DNA of 64,000 bases from JABDQW01 sp942492025 (GCA_942492025.1 CALODJ010000010.1:496001-560000), one strand, 5' to 3'; shown: positions 34,842-44,991, counted from the stretch's first letter. Numbers and translations are program-made. The notes: generated from the sequence alone by a model not told the origin.

Positions 34842-35692
34842 CTATGGTACAGAGCATCGAAGCTGAACAGGGATGGCAGGCACAGCTCGACTTGAGGTTC
34901 ACCCGGGTTAATAATCGGACTTGTTCGAAAACGATTCTGCAACACAGTTACCACATGGGCCCGCTACGCGTGCAACGACCTTTTTATCCCGAAGGTGAGC
35001 TCGCGCATATCTATATCCTGCATCCACCCGGCGGTGTGGTCGGTGGCGATCAACTGAATATCAATGTTGAAGTTTCATCAGGTGCACAGGTGCTGGCGAC
35101 AACGCCCGGCTCTGGAAAGTTTTATCTCAGTAAGAGTCACTGGGCGGAGCTTGAACAAAGACTGACCGTTGAAGCGGGTGCCAGCCTGGAATGGTTGCCG
35201 CAGGAAAATATTTTATTCGCCGGTGCCCGACTGTGCACAAGGACAACGATCGAAGTCGAAGACGACGGCACGTTCATCGGCTGGGACGTGACTTGCCTGG
35301 GGCGCCCAAGCAGAGGTGAGCGCTTCGATCACGGGGCGTTTTATTCACGGCTGGCGTTTTACCACAAGCAGACATTGTTACTGGTGGAAAACCAGCGTGT
35401 GTTCGACGAACAAACCCTGGAAGCTGCCGCAGGTTTGCGCAACCATGCACTGCTCGCGACATTATTGGCATTTCCCTGTAGTGAGGAAAATCTAGAGCGT
35501 GTGCGTGCGCATTTAAATGTACAAGCAACATCGGTCTTGATCGCTGTCACACGGATTGATGGACTCCTTGTGTTACGTGCGCTGGGTAACAATAGCGAAG
35601 TACTGAAACAACAGCTGATATCGGTTTGGCTGGTCTTGCGTCCGTTGTTACTCGACCGACCTGCGTTGCAACCCCGAATCTGGGCAACCTGA
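34838..35692 (+). CDS. ureD: Urease accessory protein UreD
   Basis: The 284-residue protein forms the scaffold with UreF and UreG on the apo-urease for nickel insertion. Family marks are LHPPGGVVGGDQL, AQVLATTPGSGKFY, LEWLPQENILFAGA and WDVTCLGRPSRGE. The length is normal. The start is coupled to the urtE stop. A gap of 116 bases before ureA holds no obvious element. Confidence 0.95.
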   Translation: MTMVQSIEAEQGWQAQLDLRFTRVNNRTCSKTILQHSYHMGPLRVQRPFYPEGELAHIYILHPPGGVVGGDQLNINVEVSSGAQVLATTPGSGKFYLSKSHWAELEQRLTVEAGASLEWLPQENILFAGARLCTRTTIEVEDDGTFIGWDVTCLGRPSRGERFDHGAFYSRLAFYHKQTLLLVENQRVFDEQTLEAAAGLRNHALLATLLAFPCSEENLERVRAHLNVQATSVLIAVTRIDGLLVLRALGNNSEVLKQQLISVWLVLRPLLLDRPALQPRIWAT

Positions 35693-35808
35693 CGACATGT
35701 TTCATGCTATTGCGCTGGTGACCGTTACTATTTTCTATTTGGGTAGCCAGGGATGAAGCGGTCAACGACCATTTTTTCGCAACAACACATCACTCTGAAG
35801 GAAAGACT

Positions 35809-36111
35809 ATGAACCTGACCCCGCGCGAAAAAGACAAACTGTTATTGTTTACCGCTGCACTACTCGCCGAACGTCGGCTCGCTCGCGGCGTGAAGCTCAA
35901 TCATCCTGAAGCAATGGCCTATATCAGTGCCGCGATACTGGAAGGCGCACGTGATGGAAAAGCCGTGGCGGACCTCATGAGCGAAAGCCGTGAGCTGTTA
36001 AATGCCGACCAGGTCATGGACGGGGTTGCCGACATGATCCCCGAAGTACAGGTGGAAGCGACTTTTCCCGATGGCACCAAACTGGTCACCGTACATCAAC
36101 CGATTACTTAG
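35809..36111 (+). CDS. ureA: Urease subunit gamma
   Basis: The 100-residue gamma subunit is full length: MNLTPREKDKLLLFTAALLAERR, LKLNHPEA-like and VQVEATFPDGTKLVTVHQPI. It packs with UreB and UreC in the (UreABC)3 cytosolic enzyme that hydrolyses urea to ammonia and carbamate. GAAGGAAAG precedes the ATG. It is nine bases from ureB. Confidence 0.97.
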   Translation: MNLTPREKDKLLLFTAALLAERRLARGVKLNHPEAMAYISAAILEGARDGKAVADLMSESRELLNADQVMDGVADMIPEVQVEATFPDGTKLVTVHQPIT

Positions 36112-36120
36112 GAGCGCAGC

Positions 36121-36447
36121 ATGATTCCCGCAGACTTCAAGGCTGGAGAGATCAAAGCAGCGAAGGGTGATATCGAAATTAATTCAGGACGATCAACCTT
36201 GACTGTTGTCGTGGCCAATCATGGCGACCGACCCATACAAGTCGGCTCTCATTATCACTTTTATGAAACCAACAATGCACTCGAATTCGAGCGTGACAAA
36301 ACCCGCGGCTACCGACTCAATATTCCCGCCGGAACGGCCGTCCGGTTTGAACCAGGACAAAGCCGCACGGTTGAATTAGTCGCTTATGCGGGTAAACGTG
36401 AAGTGTATGGATTTCAGGGGCGCATCATGGGCCCACTGGAGGAATAA
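36121..36447 (+). CDS. ureB: Urease subunit beta
   Basis: The 108-residue beta subunit is normal in length. Key segments are VANHGDRPIQVGSHYHFYE, LEFER-DK, RLNIPAGTAVRFEPGQ and VYGFQGRIMG. GGAGCG precedes the ATG. It is separated from ureC by two bases, so it is tightly co-translated. Confidence 0.97.
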   Translation: MIPADFKAGEIKAAKGDIEINSGRSTLTVVVANHGDRPIQVGSHYHFYETNNALEFERDKTRGYRLNIPAGTAVRFEPGQSRTVELVAYAGKREVYGFQGRIMGPLEE

Positions 36448-36449
36448 TA

Positions 36450-38153
36450 ATGGTGAAAATTAACCGGCAAGCCTATGCCGAAATGTTTGGCCCGACGACC
36501 GGCGATAAAGTACGCCTGGCCGATACGGAACTCTGGATCGAAGTGGAAAAAGACTTCACCGTGTACGGTGATGAAGTGAAATTCGGTGGTGGAAAAGTTA
36601 TCCGTGATGGCATGGGACAGTCGCAGGCCGTCGCCGCCGAGGTGATGGATCTGGTGATTACCAATGCCCTGATCATCGATCACTGGGGTATCGTCAAAGC
36701 CGACATCGGTATTAAAGACGGACGCATCGCCGTTATCGGCAAAGCGGGTAACCCCGATGTGCAGGCCGGCGTTGATATTGTGATTGGTCCCGGTACGGAT
36801 GTGGTCGGGGGTGAAGGCAAGATTGTCACTGCCGGTGGTATAGATGCCCATATCCATTTCATCTGCCCACAACAGATCGAGGAAGCATTGGCATCGGGAA
36901 TTACCACGATGCTGGGTGGCGGCACCGGTCCATCCACCGGTACGAATGCGACCACGTGTACACCGGGGCCATGGAATATCCACCGCATGCTCGAGGCCGC
37001 CGACGCATTTCCAATGAACCTCGGGTTTATGGGAAAAGGCAACGCCAGTCTGCCCAGCCCGCTGAAGGAGCAGGTCGAGGCAGGGGCGATGGGGCTGAAA
37101 TTGCACGAAGACTGGGGCACAACCCCGGCGGCGATCCGAAATTGCCTGAGTGTGGCCGATGAATACGATGTGCAGGTGGCGATCCATACCGACACATTAA
37201 ATGAGTCGGGTTTTGTTGAAGACACCCTCGCTGCTTTTGAAGGCCGCACCATTCACACCTACCACACCGAAGGGGCAGGGGGCGGACATGCACCCGACAT
37301 TATCCGCGCCTGTGGTCTCGATAATGTCTTACCCTCGTCGACCAATCCGACCCGACCCTATACGGTCAACACCATCGATGAGCACCTCGATATGCTAATG
37401 GTTTGCCATCATCTCGATCCAGCTATCGCCGAAGATATTGCTTTTGCTGAGTCACGGATCCGACGTGAGACCATCGCCGCCGAAGACATCCTGCATGATC
37501 TTGGCGCGTTTTCGATGATCTCATCGGATTCACAGGCCATGGGTCGTGTCGGCGAAGTCATCACCCGCACCTGGCAGACGGCCCATAAAATGAAACTGCA
37601 GCGCGGTCCCCTGGATGAAGACAGCGCGGATAACGACAACTATCGAGTGAAACGCTACGTCGCAAAATACACGGTAAACCCGGCATTGACCCACGGTATT
37701 GCCCATGAAGTGGGTTCGGTCGAAGTGGGCAAACTGGCTGACCTGGTGTTATGGTCGCCGGCTTTTTTTGGTACCAAGCCGGCCCTGATTATTAAGGGTG
37801 GCATGATCGCCCATGCACCGATGGGTGATGCGAATGCCTCAATCCCAACGCCACAGCCGGTGCACTATCGTTCAATGTTCGGCAGTTACGGTCAGGCTTT
37901 GACCACGACGAGCCTTAGTTTTATTTCCGACGCCGCGATGTCGGCTGGCCTGGTCGAACAACTCGGATTAAAGAAAAAAATCGGGATAGTCAAAAATTGT
38001 CGACGGGTGAAAAAACAGGATTTGATTCACAACAATTACACACCGGCTATGGAGGTTGACCCACAAACCTACGAAGTGCGGGCCGATGGCCAGTTACTGA
38101 CCTGTGAACCCGCCGACGTTTTACCCATGGCGCAAAGGTACTTTTTATTTTAA
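36450..38153 (+). CDS. ureC: Urease subunit alpha (catalytic)
   Basis: The 567-residue catalytic subunit carries every nickel-site and active-site residue: His134 and His136 in HIHF, the carbamylated Lys217 in GLKLHEDWG, the flap His320 in VCHHLD, and Asp360 in SSDSQAMG. Numbering matches Klebsiella urease exactly. It hydrolyses urea in the cytosol. No truncation or substitution was seen. Confidence 0.98.
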   Translation: MVKINRQAYAEMFGPTTGDKVRLADTELWIEVEKDFTVYGDEVKFGGGKVIRDGMGQSQAVAAEVMDLVITNALIIDHWGIVKADIGIKDGRIAVIGKAGNPDVQAGVDIVIGPGTDVVGGEGKIVTAGGIDAHIHFICPQQIEEALASGITTMLGGGTGPSTGTNATTCTPGPWNIHRMLEAADAFPMNLGFMGKGNASLPSPLKEQVEAGAMGLKLHEDWGTTPAAIRNCLSVADEYDVQVAIHTDTLNESGFVEDTLAAFEGRTIHTYHTEGAGGGHAPDIIRACGLDNVLPSSTNPTRPYTVNTIDEHLDMLMVCHHLDPAIAEDIAFAESRIRRETIAAEDILHDLGAFSMISSDSQAMGRVGEVITRTWQTAHKMKLQRGPLDEDSADNDNYRVKRYVAKYTVNPALTHGIAHEVGSVEVGKLADLVLWSPAFFGTKPALIIKGGMIAHAPMGDANASIPTPQPVHYRSMFGSYGQALTTTSLSFISDAAMSAGLVEQLGLKKKIGIVKNCRRVKKQDLIHNNYTPAMEVDPQTYEVRADGQLLTCEPADVLPMAQRYFLF

Positions 38154-38157
38154 TCCG

Positions 38158-38625
38158 ATGATAGAACTCACCCGTTTAATTGACACAGCCTGCACGGTCG
38201 ACGGGCAGGTAACCTTGCCCATTGAGCAGCGGGTGCGCAGTCGTCTACGGGTCAAACTGGACGACGGGCGTGACGCGGGTTTATTTTTACCGCGGGGTAC
38301 GCTGTTGCGCGACGGTGACCGGCTTGCCAGTGATAACGGTGATGTCATTGAGGTTGTCGCCGCGGCCGAAACAGTGACGACGGTCCATTGCCACGATGTC
38401 ACCTTGCTGGCGCGTGCGGCCTACCACCTGGGTAATCGGCACGTTCCATTGCAGGTCGAAGATGGCTGGTTGCGCTACCAGCACGATCACGTGCTCGACG
38501 ACATGCTAATGCAAATGGGACTTGAGGTCGTCGTTGAACAGGCGCCGTTCGAGCCGGAAGCCGGGGCCTACCAACAGGCTGCACACGGCCATCATCACTC
38601 TGAGAATCATCACAGTCACAAGTAA
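38158..38625 (+). CDS. ureE: Urease nickel metallochaperone UreE
   Basis: The 155-residue protein starts at the ATG at 38158, five bases after the ureC stop. It has the UreE fold marks (VKLDDGRDAGLFLPRGT, LLARAAYHLGNRHVPLQV, DHVLDDMLMQMGL) and a His-rich C-terminal tail (HGHHHSENHHSHK) for nickel storage. An upstream in-frame ATG inside ureC gives an unconserved extension. Confidence 0.94.
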   Translation: MIELTRLIDTACTVDGQVTLPIEQRVRSRLRVKLDDGRDAGLFLPRGTLLRDGDRLASDNGDVIEVVAAAETVTTVHCHDVTLLARAAYHLGNRHVPLQVEDGWLRYQHDHVLDDMLMQMGLEVVVEQAPFEPEAGAYQQAAHGHHHSENHHSHK

Positions 38626-38635
38626 GGAGTACCAC

Positions 38636-39157
38636 ATGAGTCTCGGCTATAAATTATTCATCACAACGGGCGCTCTTCTGGTTTCACCCACGGCGCTGGC
38701 CCATTACCCGTCTTCAAATTTCGGCTTCCTCGCTGGTTTAATGCATCCTGTAACGGGCGTCGATCACCTCATTGTCCTGGTGCTGGCAGGCCTGTTTATC
38801 GGTCGTCTGGTGTCGGCACGATGGATCGCTATTAGTGGATTGTTGCTTGCGCTCGGTTTGGGCGTGGTTGGCGCTCTGCTTGTGGGGGGGCAGGCATGGA
38901 TAGAAGCGGCCATAGTCTTCTCATTACCATTGTTCCTGGCGCTGCAATGGATAAAACATGATGGCAGTGTGAAGATCGCGCTTGCCGCCATGAGCCTGTT
39001 CATGGTCGCCCATGGCTGGGTGCACGGCATTGAACTGGACGGGATGAATCTCAGTTTTATTTTCGGTCTACTGATTGTGTCTGCAATGGTCATGAGTGTG
39101 TTCAGCGTTATAGGCATCGCCATTGAATCAAGATTGACTGCGCTGAGCGATGCCTGA
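38636..39157 (+). CDS. ureJ: HupE/UreJ family membrane protein, putative nickel permease
   Basis: The 173-residue membrane protein starts at 38636 behind AAGGAGT. A signal-like first helix is followed by the HupE hallmark HPVTGVDHLIVLVLAGLF and about five more membrane helices with HGWVHG. HupE/UreJ proteins are proposed nickel importers, and the location between ureE and ureF supports that. Its end overlaps the start of ureF by eight bases. Confidence 0.88.
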   Translation: MSLGYKLFITTGALLVSPTALAHYPSSNFGFLAGLMHPVTGVDHLIVLVLAGLFIGRLVSARWIAISGLLLALGLGVVGALLVGGQAWIEAAIVFSLPLFLALQWIKHDGSVKIALAAMSLFMVAHGWVHGIELDGMNLSFIFGLLIVSAMVMSVFSVIGIAIESRLTALSDA

Positions 39158-39839
39158 CAGCCATTTATCAGGCTTGCGCCTGTTACAACTCATTAGCCCC
39201 AACCTGCCGACCGGGGCCTTTACGTATTCGCAAGGCATGGAATGGGCGGTCGAATGTGGCTGGTTGACAAATAAGCAAGAAACGCGGGAATGGCTGCAGT
39301 CGGTATTACGCGATAGCCTGGAGTATCTTGAACTGCCGGTGCTGCTGCGTTTGTGTGATGCGGCGAAACGAAATAATCGTGCAGATTTTGAGTACTGGAG
39401 CCAGTGGTTGTACGCCAGTCGCGAAACGCTGGAATTACGCAAGGAGGAATGCCAGCGCGCGCGGGCATTACACACGGTGCTCAAAAACTTGCCTGGCAGT
39501 GACGCCTGGCTGGAACTACAGGGATGGCAAGAAGCATTGCATTCGAGTCAGCTCGCAGGCTTCGCTCTGGCCGCACAGCACTGGCGCATACCCTTGAGCG
39601 AACTGTTACAGGGTTATACCTGGAGCTGGCTGGAAAATGCCGTCGCGGTTGCGATCAAACTGGTGCCGCTCGGCCAAAGCGATGGCCAGTGTCTGCTGTA
39701 TGAACTTGGCATGGAAATCGGTGAGCGGGTGGAACGTGCGACTTCGGTTGAGGATGACATGATCGGTGCCAGTACACCTGCACTGGCCATAGCCAGCAGT
39801 TTACACGAGACCCAGTACAGTCGTTTATTCAGATCTTAA
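39150..39839 (+). CDS. ureF: Urease accessory protein UreF
   Basis: The 229-residue helical protein acts in the UreD-UreF-UreG nickel insertion complex. Marks are LLQLISPNLPTGAFTYSQGME, RARALHTVL and SWLENAVAVAIKLVPLGQ. The gene overlaps hupE/ureJ at its start and is 17 bases from ureG. Confidence 0.94.
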   Translation: MPDSHLSGLRLLQLISPNLPTGAFTYSQGMEWAVECGWLTNKQETREWLQSVLRDSLEYLELPVLLRLCDAAKRNNRADFEYWSQWLYASRETLELRKEECQRARALHTVLKNLPGSDAWLELQGWQEALHSSQLAGFALAAQHWRIPLSELLQGYTWSWLENAVAVAIKLVPLGQSDGQCLLYELGMEIGERVERATSVEDDMIGASTPALAIASSLHETQYSRLFRS

Positions 39840-39856
39840 GTCAGAGGAAATACAGT

Positions 39857-40498
39857 ATGAATACAAAAGCACCATTACGAGTGGGTGTCGGTGGTCCGGT
39901 TGGGTCCGGTAAGACCGCCCTGCTCGAACAGTTGTGTAAGGCTATGCGTGAAGACTACAGCATTGCCGTCGTGACCAATGATATTTATACCCGCGAAGAC
40001 CAGCGCATCCTGACCGAAGCACAGGCACTGGAAGCGGAACGTATCGTCGGCGTAGAAACCGGTGGTTGTCCGCATACCGCGATTCGTGAAGATGCGTCAA
40101 TGAACCTCGCTGCAGTCGAGGATATGTCGACACGGTTTTCCGATCTGGATGTGATCTTTATCGAAAGTGGCGGCGACAACCTCAGTGCCACTTTCAGCCC
40201 GGAACTGGCGGATCTGACTATCTATGTTATCGATGTGGCCTCTGGAGAAAAAATCCCACGTAAAGGGGGGCCCGGTATAACTCGATCCGATCTGCTGGTG
40301 ATCAACAAGACCGATCTTGCCAAGTTGGTGGGTGCCTCACTTAAAGTCATGGACATGGACACCAAACGTATGCGTGGCGACAAACCATATGTCTTTACTC
40401 AGTTGAAAAGCCGTGAGGGACTCGATGTCGTGATCGAGTTTCTGGAACGTGAAGGGATGTTGCGAAAACACGTCGGTAAAGAAATAGGGGTGGCATAA
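39857..40498 (+). CDS. ureG: Urease accessory GTPase UreG
   Basis: The 213-residue GTPase delivers nickel to urease. The P-loop is GGPVGSGKT (12-20), the conserved metal-binding CPH is at residues 71-73, and ESGGDNLSATFSPEL and VINKTDLA are present. AGAGGAAA precedes the ATG. It is the last gene of the urea operon; no clear terminator hairpin was seen after it. Confidence 0.97.
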   Translation: MNTKAPLRVGVGGPVGSGKTALLEQLCKAMREDYSIAVVTNDIYTREDQRILTEAQALEAERIVGVETGGCPHTAIREDASMNLAAVEDMSTRFSDLDVIFIESGGDNLSATFSPELADLTIYVIDVASGEKIPRKGGPGITRSDLLVINKTDLAKLVGASLKVMDMDTKRMRGDKPYVFTQLKSREGLDVVIEFLEREGMLRKHVGKEIGVA

Positions 40499-40810
40499 AA
40501 AGCACATTATTCTCGCAAAGACGTAAAAAATTATCATTCAGGCAATCGACTAGCAAGCAGACTCATAGAAGATTTGTTGGCGGCGTTGGCGCCTCTGCGA
40601 GAATTTCACCGTCGAACATCGACTCTCATCCTTTCTGGTCATGCGGATCTGACAATAGCTGACAGATCAAGTATGGACTAGCGCGCGTTAATTACGAATT
40701 TGACAGCTTTGATTGGCATGTAACAGCGCTGCTTATAAGTTGGACAATCCTTGTCATATCGTGCATATTCCGATTAATAATCTGTCAATTTTACAGCGAC
40801 AATCGCGTTC
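40499..40810. other. Gap after the urease operon with repeat-like fragments
   Basis: No gene was found. CTCGCAAAGACG and CGCCTCTGCGAGAA (about 40513-40603) form an imperfect inverted pair of the CGCAGAG-type dispersed repeat. A TTGACA at about 40710 may belong to the promoter of the next gene, but no well spaced -10 box was seen. Confidence 0.35.
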
Positions 40811-42352
40811 ATGAGACCGGCCAGCCAACCGCCAAAGAGTTTACCCGTGCGTGCCGGTGCCTACTTACTTGTCGCTGCCTGCCTGGCAGTTGTGGTGGTC
40901 TTCGTCCTGCTCGGCCAGTATGCCCATCCTTCTTCGGATGACTTTTGCATGGCCGCCGGCGTTAATCGCTATGGCCTCTTTACGCAGTTGTGGAACCACT
41001 ATTTTGAGTGGAGTGGTCGTTATAGTGGTAATGCGCTTTATGCGGTCTACCCAATGCTTTTCGGTTTGTTTGATGGTTATCGGTTTATTCCTGTGATCAT
41101 GATCGTCTCGCTATTGCTCGCTGCCGCCTTTTTTCTGTCGGCACTTTTTCGAAGCGGCATGTTTGCACGTCCTGTGCTGCTGTCATCCCTTTGCTTTGTC
41201 GCTGTTTACCTGCTGGGTCTGCTGAGTCCTGCCAGCAGCCTGTACTGGATGGCGGGCGCAATGTCGTATCAAACGGCCAATATTCTGTTGTTGGTTATCT
41301 TCGGTTTGATGATTCGGATCGCGAGGCGCCAGAGACAAGCGCAAGCATTCTCCATTTTGATGGCCCTGTTGCTACTCGTGGTCGTCGTTGCGATGGGCGC
41401 TAGTGAGACCAGCATGCTGGCGATTACGGCTTTTGTGCTGATGGCTTTTATCATTCATGTGCGTTCTGGCTGGGTAATATTGAGGCCCTGGCTGGCCACA
41501 CTGATCGTCACCCTGATCTGCTTTGCGATTGTTTATTTCTCTCCGGGAAATGCGATTCGCGCGGCGGACTTTCCGATGCGGCATGATCTTGCACGCGCCA
41601 TTATTGGCAGTCTCTTGGTCAGTACGAAGGTCCTGTGGATCTGGCTCAGCAGCCCGGTGCTGATAGTGGCCACGCTGCTTGCGCCGTTTGCTGTTGTCAG
41701 GCTCAGCACGTTATCTGCCGTGCCGATGGTTGCGACAAAGACGCAGACTGTCCTACTGCTTGTATGTACATTCGCGCTGCCCATGGTGTTACAGTTTCCA
41801 GCGTGGTGGGCCATGGGTGGTTGGCCGCCTGCGCGCACGCTGGATGCAATTTATTTTCTGTTTCTGCTCAGCTGGTTTGCGACGATCAGTGCGATCACGC
41901 TGAGGTTTACAACAACGGCGGAATCGCATACAGAATCGCCGCCAATACGTGCTTCTATGGCTGTTGCTGTCATTGTATTGGCGCTGTTGTTCACAGCGGT
42001 TGTATTAACGAGTCACGGAATGCACCGAGCAAAAGATGATCTGTTTCATACCGCCGGGCCCTGGCATGACTATATGAATCAACGATATCTGCACATCGAA
42101 CAGGCCGTGGCGGACAGGCAGCGCTACCTCACTGTGGCGGATTACCCACGGGACTACCCGCGCAGTCTTTATTTCAATGACATAATGCACAATCCTCGGC
42201 ATTGGCGTAATCTTTGCTATGCCGATTATTTTGGGCTGAAAAAAATCAAGCGAGACCAGGCCGCAAGTAGTCTTGATCGCAATCGATATCAATACAGCAA
42301 ACCGCTGCACAGCAATCTGAGCGAGCACGACTACAAAATGACGAATATATGA
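40811..42352 (+). CDS. Polytopic membrane protein, DUF6056/GT-C-like
   Basis: The 513-residue protein has around ten membrane helices. The first periplasmic loop carries HPSSDDFCMA followed by YFEWSGRYSG. Paired acidic residues after the first helix are typical of GT-C glycosyltransferases and of DUF6056-like proteins. The final 100 residues are soluble and end in a charged tail. The role may be sugar transfer to an envelope glycan, which is inferred. It overlaps pepN by four bases, an unlikely functional partner. Confidence 0.65.
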   Translation: MRPASQPPKSLPVRAGAYLLVAACLAVVVVFVLLGQYAHPSSDDFCMAAGVNRYGLFTQLWNHYFEWSGRYSGNALYAVYPMLFGLFDGYRFIPVIMIVSLLLAAAFFLSALFRSGMFARPVLLSSLCFVAVYLLGLLSPASSLYWMAGAMSYQTANILLLVIFGLMIRIARRQRQAQAFSILMALLLLVVVVAMGASETSMLAITAFVLMAFIIHVRSGWVILRPWLATLIVTLICFAIVYFSPGNAIRAADFPMRHDLARAIIGSLLVSTKVLWIWLSSPVLIVATLLAPFAVVRLSTLSAVPMVATKTQTVLLLVCTFALPMVLQFPAWWAMGGWPPARTLDAIYFLFLLSWFATISAITLRFTTTAESHTESPPIRASMAVAVIVLALLFTAVVLTSHGMHRAKDDLFHTAGPWHDYMNQRYLHIEQAVADRQRYLTVADYPRDYPRSLYFNDIMHNPRHWRNLCYADYFGLKKIKRDQAASSLDRNRYQYSKPLHSNLSEHDYKMTNI

Positions 42353-44991
42353 GCACCATGAAAGATTCCACACCAAAAGCGATTAATATCAAGGATTATA
42401 CCCAACCCCGTTTCTGGATCGATACTGTTGATCTTATGTTCGAGCTCGGCGAGGAGCATACACGCGTACACTCGACCCTGGCACTGCGAAAGAATCAGGG
42501 TTTTCCCGGCAGTTGCCCGCTGGTTCTGCAGGGCGAACAGATGCAGCTGGGCGTAATCAGGCTCGATGGCACAGCGCTGGGCAGTACTGACTATGAAGTG
42601 AGCGAAGATGAACTGACGATCCATCAGGTACCCGATCAGTTCAGTCTGGAGATAGAGACCCTGATCAAGCCGCAGGAAAATACCGCGTTGGAAGGTCTGT
42701 ACAAGTCAAGTGGAAATTTCTGCACCCAGTGTGAGGCCGAAGGCTTTCGTCGCATAACCTATTACCTCGACCGTCCCGATGTGATGGCAAAATTCACCAC
42801 CACCGTGATCGCCGACAAGCAGGACTATCCGGTGCTATTGTCCAACGGCAATCCTGTCGACCAGGGCGAATACGATGATGGCCGTCACTGGGTGAAATGG
42901 CAGGACCCGTTCAAGAAACCCTGTTATCTGTTCGCGTTGGTGGCCGGCGATCTGGGCCATATCGAAGACCGTTTCACCACGGTGTCCGGGCGCGAGATCG
43001 TGCTGCGTATTTACGTCGAGCCTCACAACATCGACCATTGTGTGCATGCCATGGCCTCACTCAAAAGGTCGATGAAATGGGACGAAGATGTCTACGGTCG
43101 CGAATACGACCTGGATGTGTACAACATCGTTGCGGTCGATGATTTCAACATGGGTGCGATGGAGAACAAGGGGTTGAATGTATTCAATTCCAAGTGCGTG
43201 CTGGCCAAACAGGAAACGGCCACCGACAGTGATTTCATCAATATCGAAGGCGTGATCGCACACGAGTATTTTCACAACTGGAGCGGTAACCGCGTGACTT
43301 GCCGCGACTGGTTTCAGTTGACGCTGAAAGAAGGACTAACGGTGTTCCGTGACCAGCAGTTCACCGCGGACATGAATGCGGCGACACCCAAGCGTATCGA
43401 TGATGTCAATATCCTGCGCACCAGCCAGTTCGCCGAGGATGCCGGACCAATGGCGCATCCGATCCAGCCGGCCTCGTATCTGGAGATCAACAACTTCTAC
43501 ACCGTAACCGTGTATAACAAGGGTGCAGAAGTGATCCGTATGATCCATACGCTGACCGGTGCCGAGGGTTTCCGCAGGGGCATGGACCTGTATTTTGAGC
43601 GTAATGACGGTAAGGCGGTAACTACGGAGGAATTTCTCCAAGCCATGGAGGAGGCCAACGCTATCGACCTGAGACAGTTCAGAAACTGGTACAGCCAGGC
43701 GGGTACGCCGGTGGTCACGGTGGCAGAAGATTACAATGCAGCAACGCAGACGTATTCGCTGACTTTGCAGCAAAACACGCCAGCAACGCCGGGGCAGGCT
43801 GACAAGCAGGCTTTTCATATCCCGGTGCGCATCGGCCTGATGGATCAAAACGGTGACGATATGCCTGTCCAGCTCGCTGACGGTGCCAGTGATACCTCCC
43901 ACGTGCTCAACTTCAGACAGGATTGTCAAAGCTTTATTTTCAACCAGGTTGAGCACAAGCCGGTTGTATCGCTGCTGCGTGGTTACTCAGCCCCGGTCAA
44001 GCTCGAGTTCGAGCGTTCTGATGATGAGCTGGCGTTTTGTATGGCGCAAGACAGTGACGAATTCAACCGCTGGGATGCGGGACAGCAGCTGGCGACACGC
44101 ATCATCCTGCAGCTGGTCGAAAAAGATCGGAATGACGTCCCGCTGGAAATGCCCGGCAATTTTCTCGATGCTTACGCCAGGACGCTCGACGACTGCTCGC
44201 TGGACCGGTCTTTGCTCGCGCGTGCGCTGGCCTTGCCGTCCATATCTTACCTATCCGAACGCATGCCGGTCGCTGATGTGCACGCCATCCACGCGGTGCG
44301 TGAATTCATGCACCGGCAGTTGTCGAAACGACTGCAGGACCAATGGCTGGGCCTGTATCACGACAACCAGGCGGAAAGCTTCAGTCTGTCTCCCGAAGCC
44401 ATGGGCCGGCGTTTCCTGAAGAATGTTGCATTGTCTTACCTGTTTTACGCCGATGTCGAGGCGCACCTTGCACTCGCGTTGAATCAGTTCGAGCAGGCCG
44501 ATAACATGACCGACCAGCTGGCTGCATTCAGAGTGCTGGTGCACAATAATACCAGTCAGCGCCAGCATGTCACCGAGGCTTTCTATCGGCAGTGGCGACA
44601 GGAACACCTGGTGATCGATAAGTGGTTCACGATCCAGGCGATGGCGGTGCGGGATGACACCATCGATACAGTGAAAGCGCTGTTCCGTCATCCCGATTTC
44701 GATCTGAAGAACCCCAATCGCGTACGCGCCTTGCTGGGTGCCTTCTGCTCGGCCAATCCGGTGTGTTTTCATGACACCAGCGGCGTGGGTTACCGCCTGC
44801 TCGGTGAATACGTTGAACTGCTGAATCAGACGAATCCCCAGGTCGCGGCCCGGTTACTGTCACCCTTGACCCGATGGCGCCGCTTTGGTGAATCTGCGCA
44901 GGCGTTGATGAGAGCAGAGCTGCAGCGGCTGAGCCAGTTGCCACAGCTATCCCGCGACGTTTATGAGCTGGTCAGTAAAAGCCTGAAATGA
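42349..44991 (+). CDS. pepN: Aminopeptidase N
   Basis: The 880-residue cytosolic M1 zinc aminopeptidase has the substrate motif GAMENKG and the zinc motif HEYFH (305-309) with Glu328 (LTLKEG). The length and the C-terminal helical domain agree with E. coli PepN. It removes N-terminal residues from peptides. It is translationally coupled to the preceding membrane-protein gene. Confidence 0.97.
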   Translation: MSTMKDSTPKAINIKDYTQPRFWIDTVDLMFELGEEHTRVHSTLALRKNQGFPGSCPLVLQGEQMQLGVIRLDGTALGSTDYEVSEDELTIHQVPDQFSLEIETLIKPQENTALEGLYKSSGNFCTQCEAEGFRRITYYLDRPDVMAKFTTTVIADKQDYPVLLSNGNPVDQGEYDDGRHWVKWQDPFKKPCYLFALVAGDLGHIEDRFTTVSGREIVLRIYVEPHNIDHCVHAMASLKRSMKWDEDVYGREYDLDVYNIVAVDDFNMGAMENKGLNVFNSKCVLAKQETATDSDFINIEGVIAHEYFHNWSGNRVTCRDWFQLTLKEGLTVFRDQQFTADMNAATPKRIDDVNILRTSQFAEDAGPMAHPIQPASYLEINNFYTVTVYNKGAEVIRMIHTLTGAEGFRRGMDLYFERNDGKAVTTEEFLQAMEEANAIDLRQFRNWYSQAGTPVVTVAEDYNAATQTYSLTLQQNTPATPGQADKQAFHIPVRIGLMDQNGDDMPVQLADGASDTSHVLNFRQDCQSFIFNQVEHKPVVSLLRGYSAPVKLEFERSDDELAFCMAQDSDEFNRWDAGQQLATRIILQLVEKDRNDVPLEMPGNFLDAYARTLDDCSLDRSLLARALALPSISYLSERMPVADVHAIHAVREFMHRQLSKRLQDQWLGLYHDNQAESFSLSPEAMGRRFLKNVALSYLFYADVEAHLALALNQFEQADNMTDQLAAFRVLVHNNTSQRQHVTEAFYRQWRQEHLVIDKWFTIQAMAVRDDTIDTVKALFRHPDFDLKNPNRVRALLGAFCSANPVCFHDTSGVGYRLLGEYVELLNQTNPQVAARLLSPLTRWRRFGESAQALMRAELQRLSQLPQLSRDVYELVSKSLK

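Noticed and set aside
36414..37187. 257-codon minus-strand frame across ureC
   Set aside because: It lies opposite a perfectly conserved urease alpha gene and has no protein-like features of its own.
43336..43956. 206-codon minus-strand frame inside pepN
   Set aside because: It is antisense to intact pepN with no start signal; its composition is that of a reversed coding sequence.
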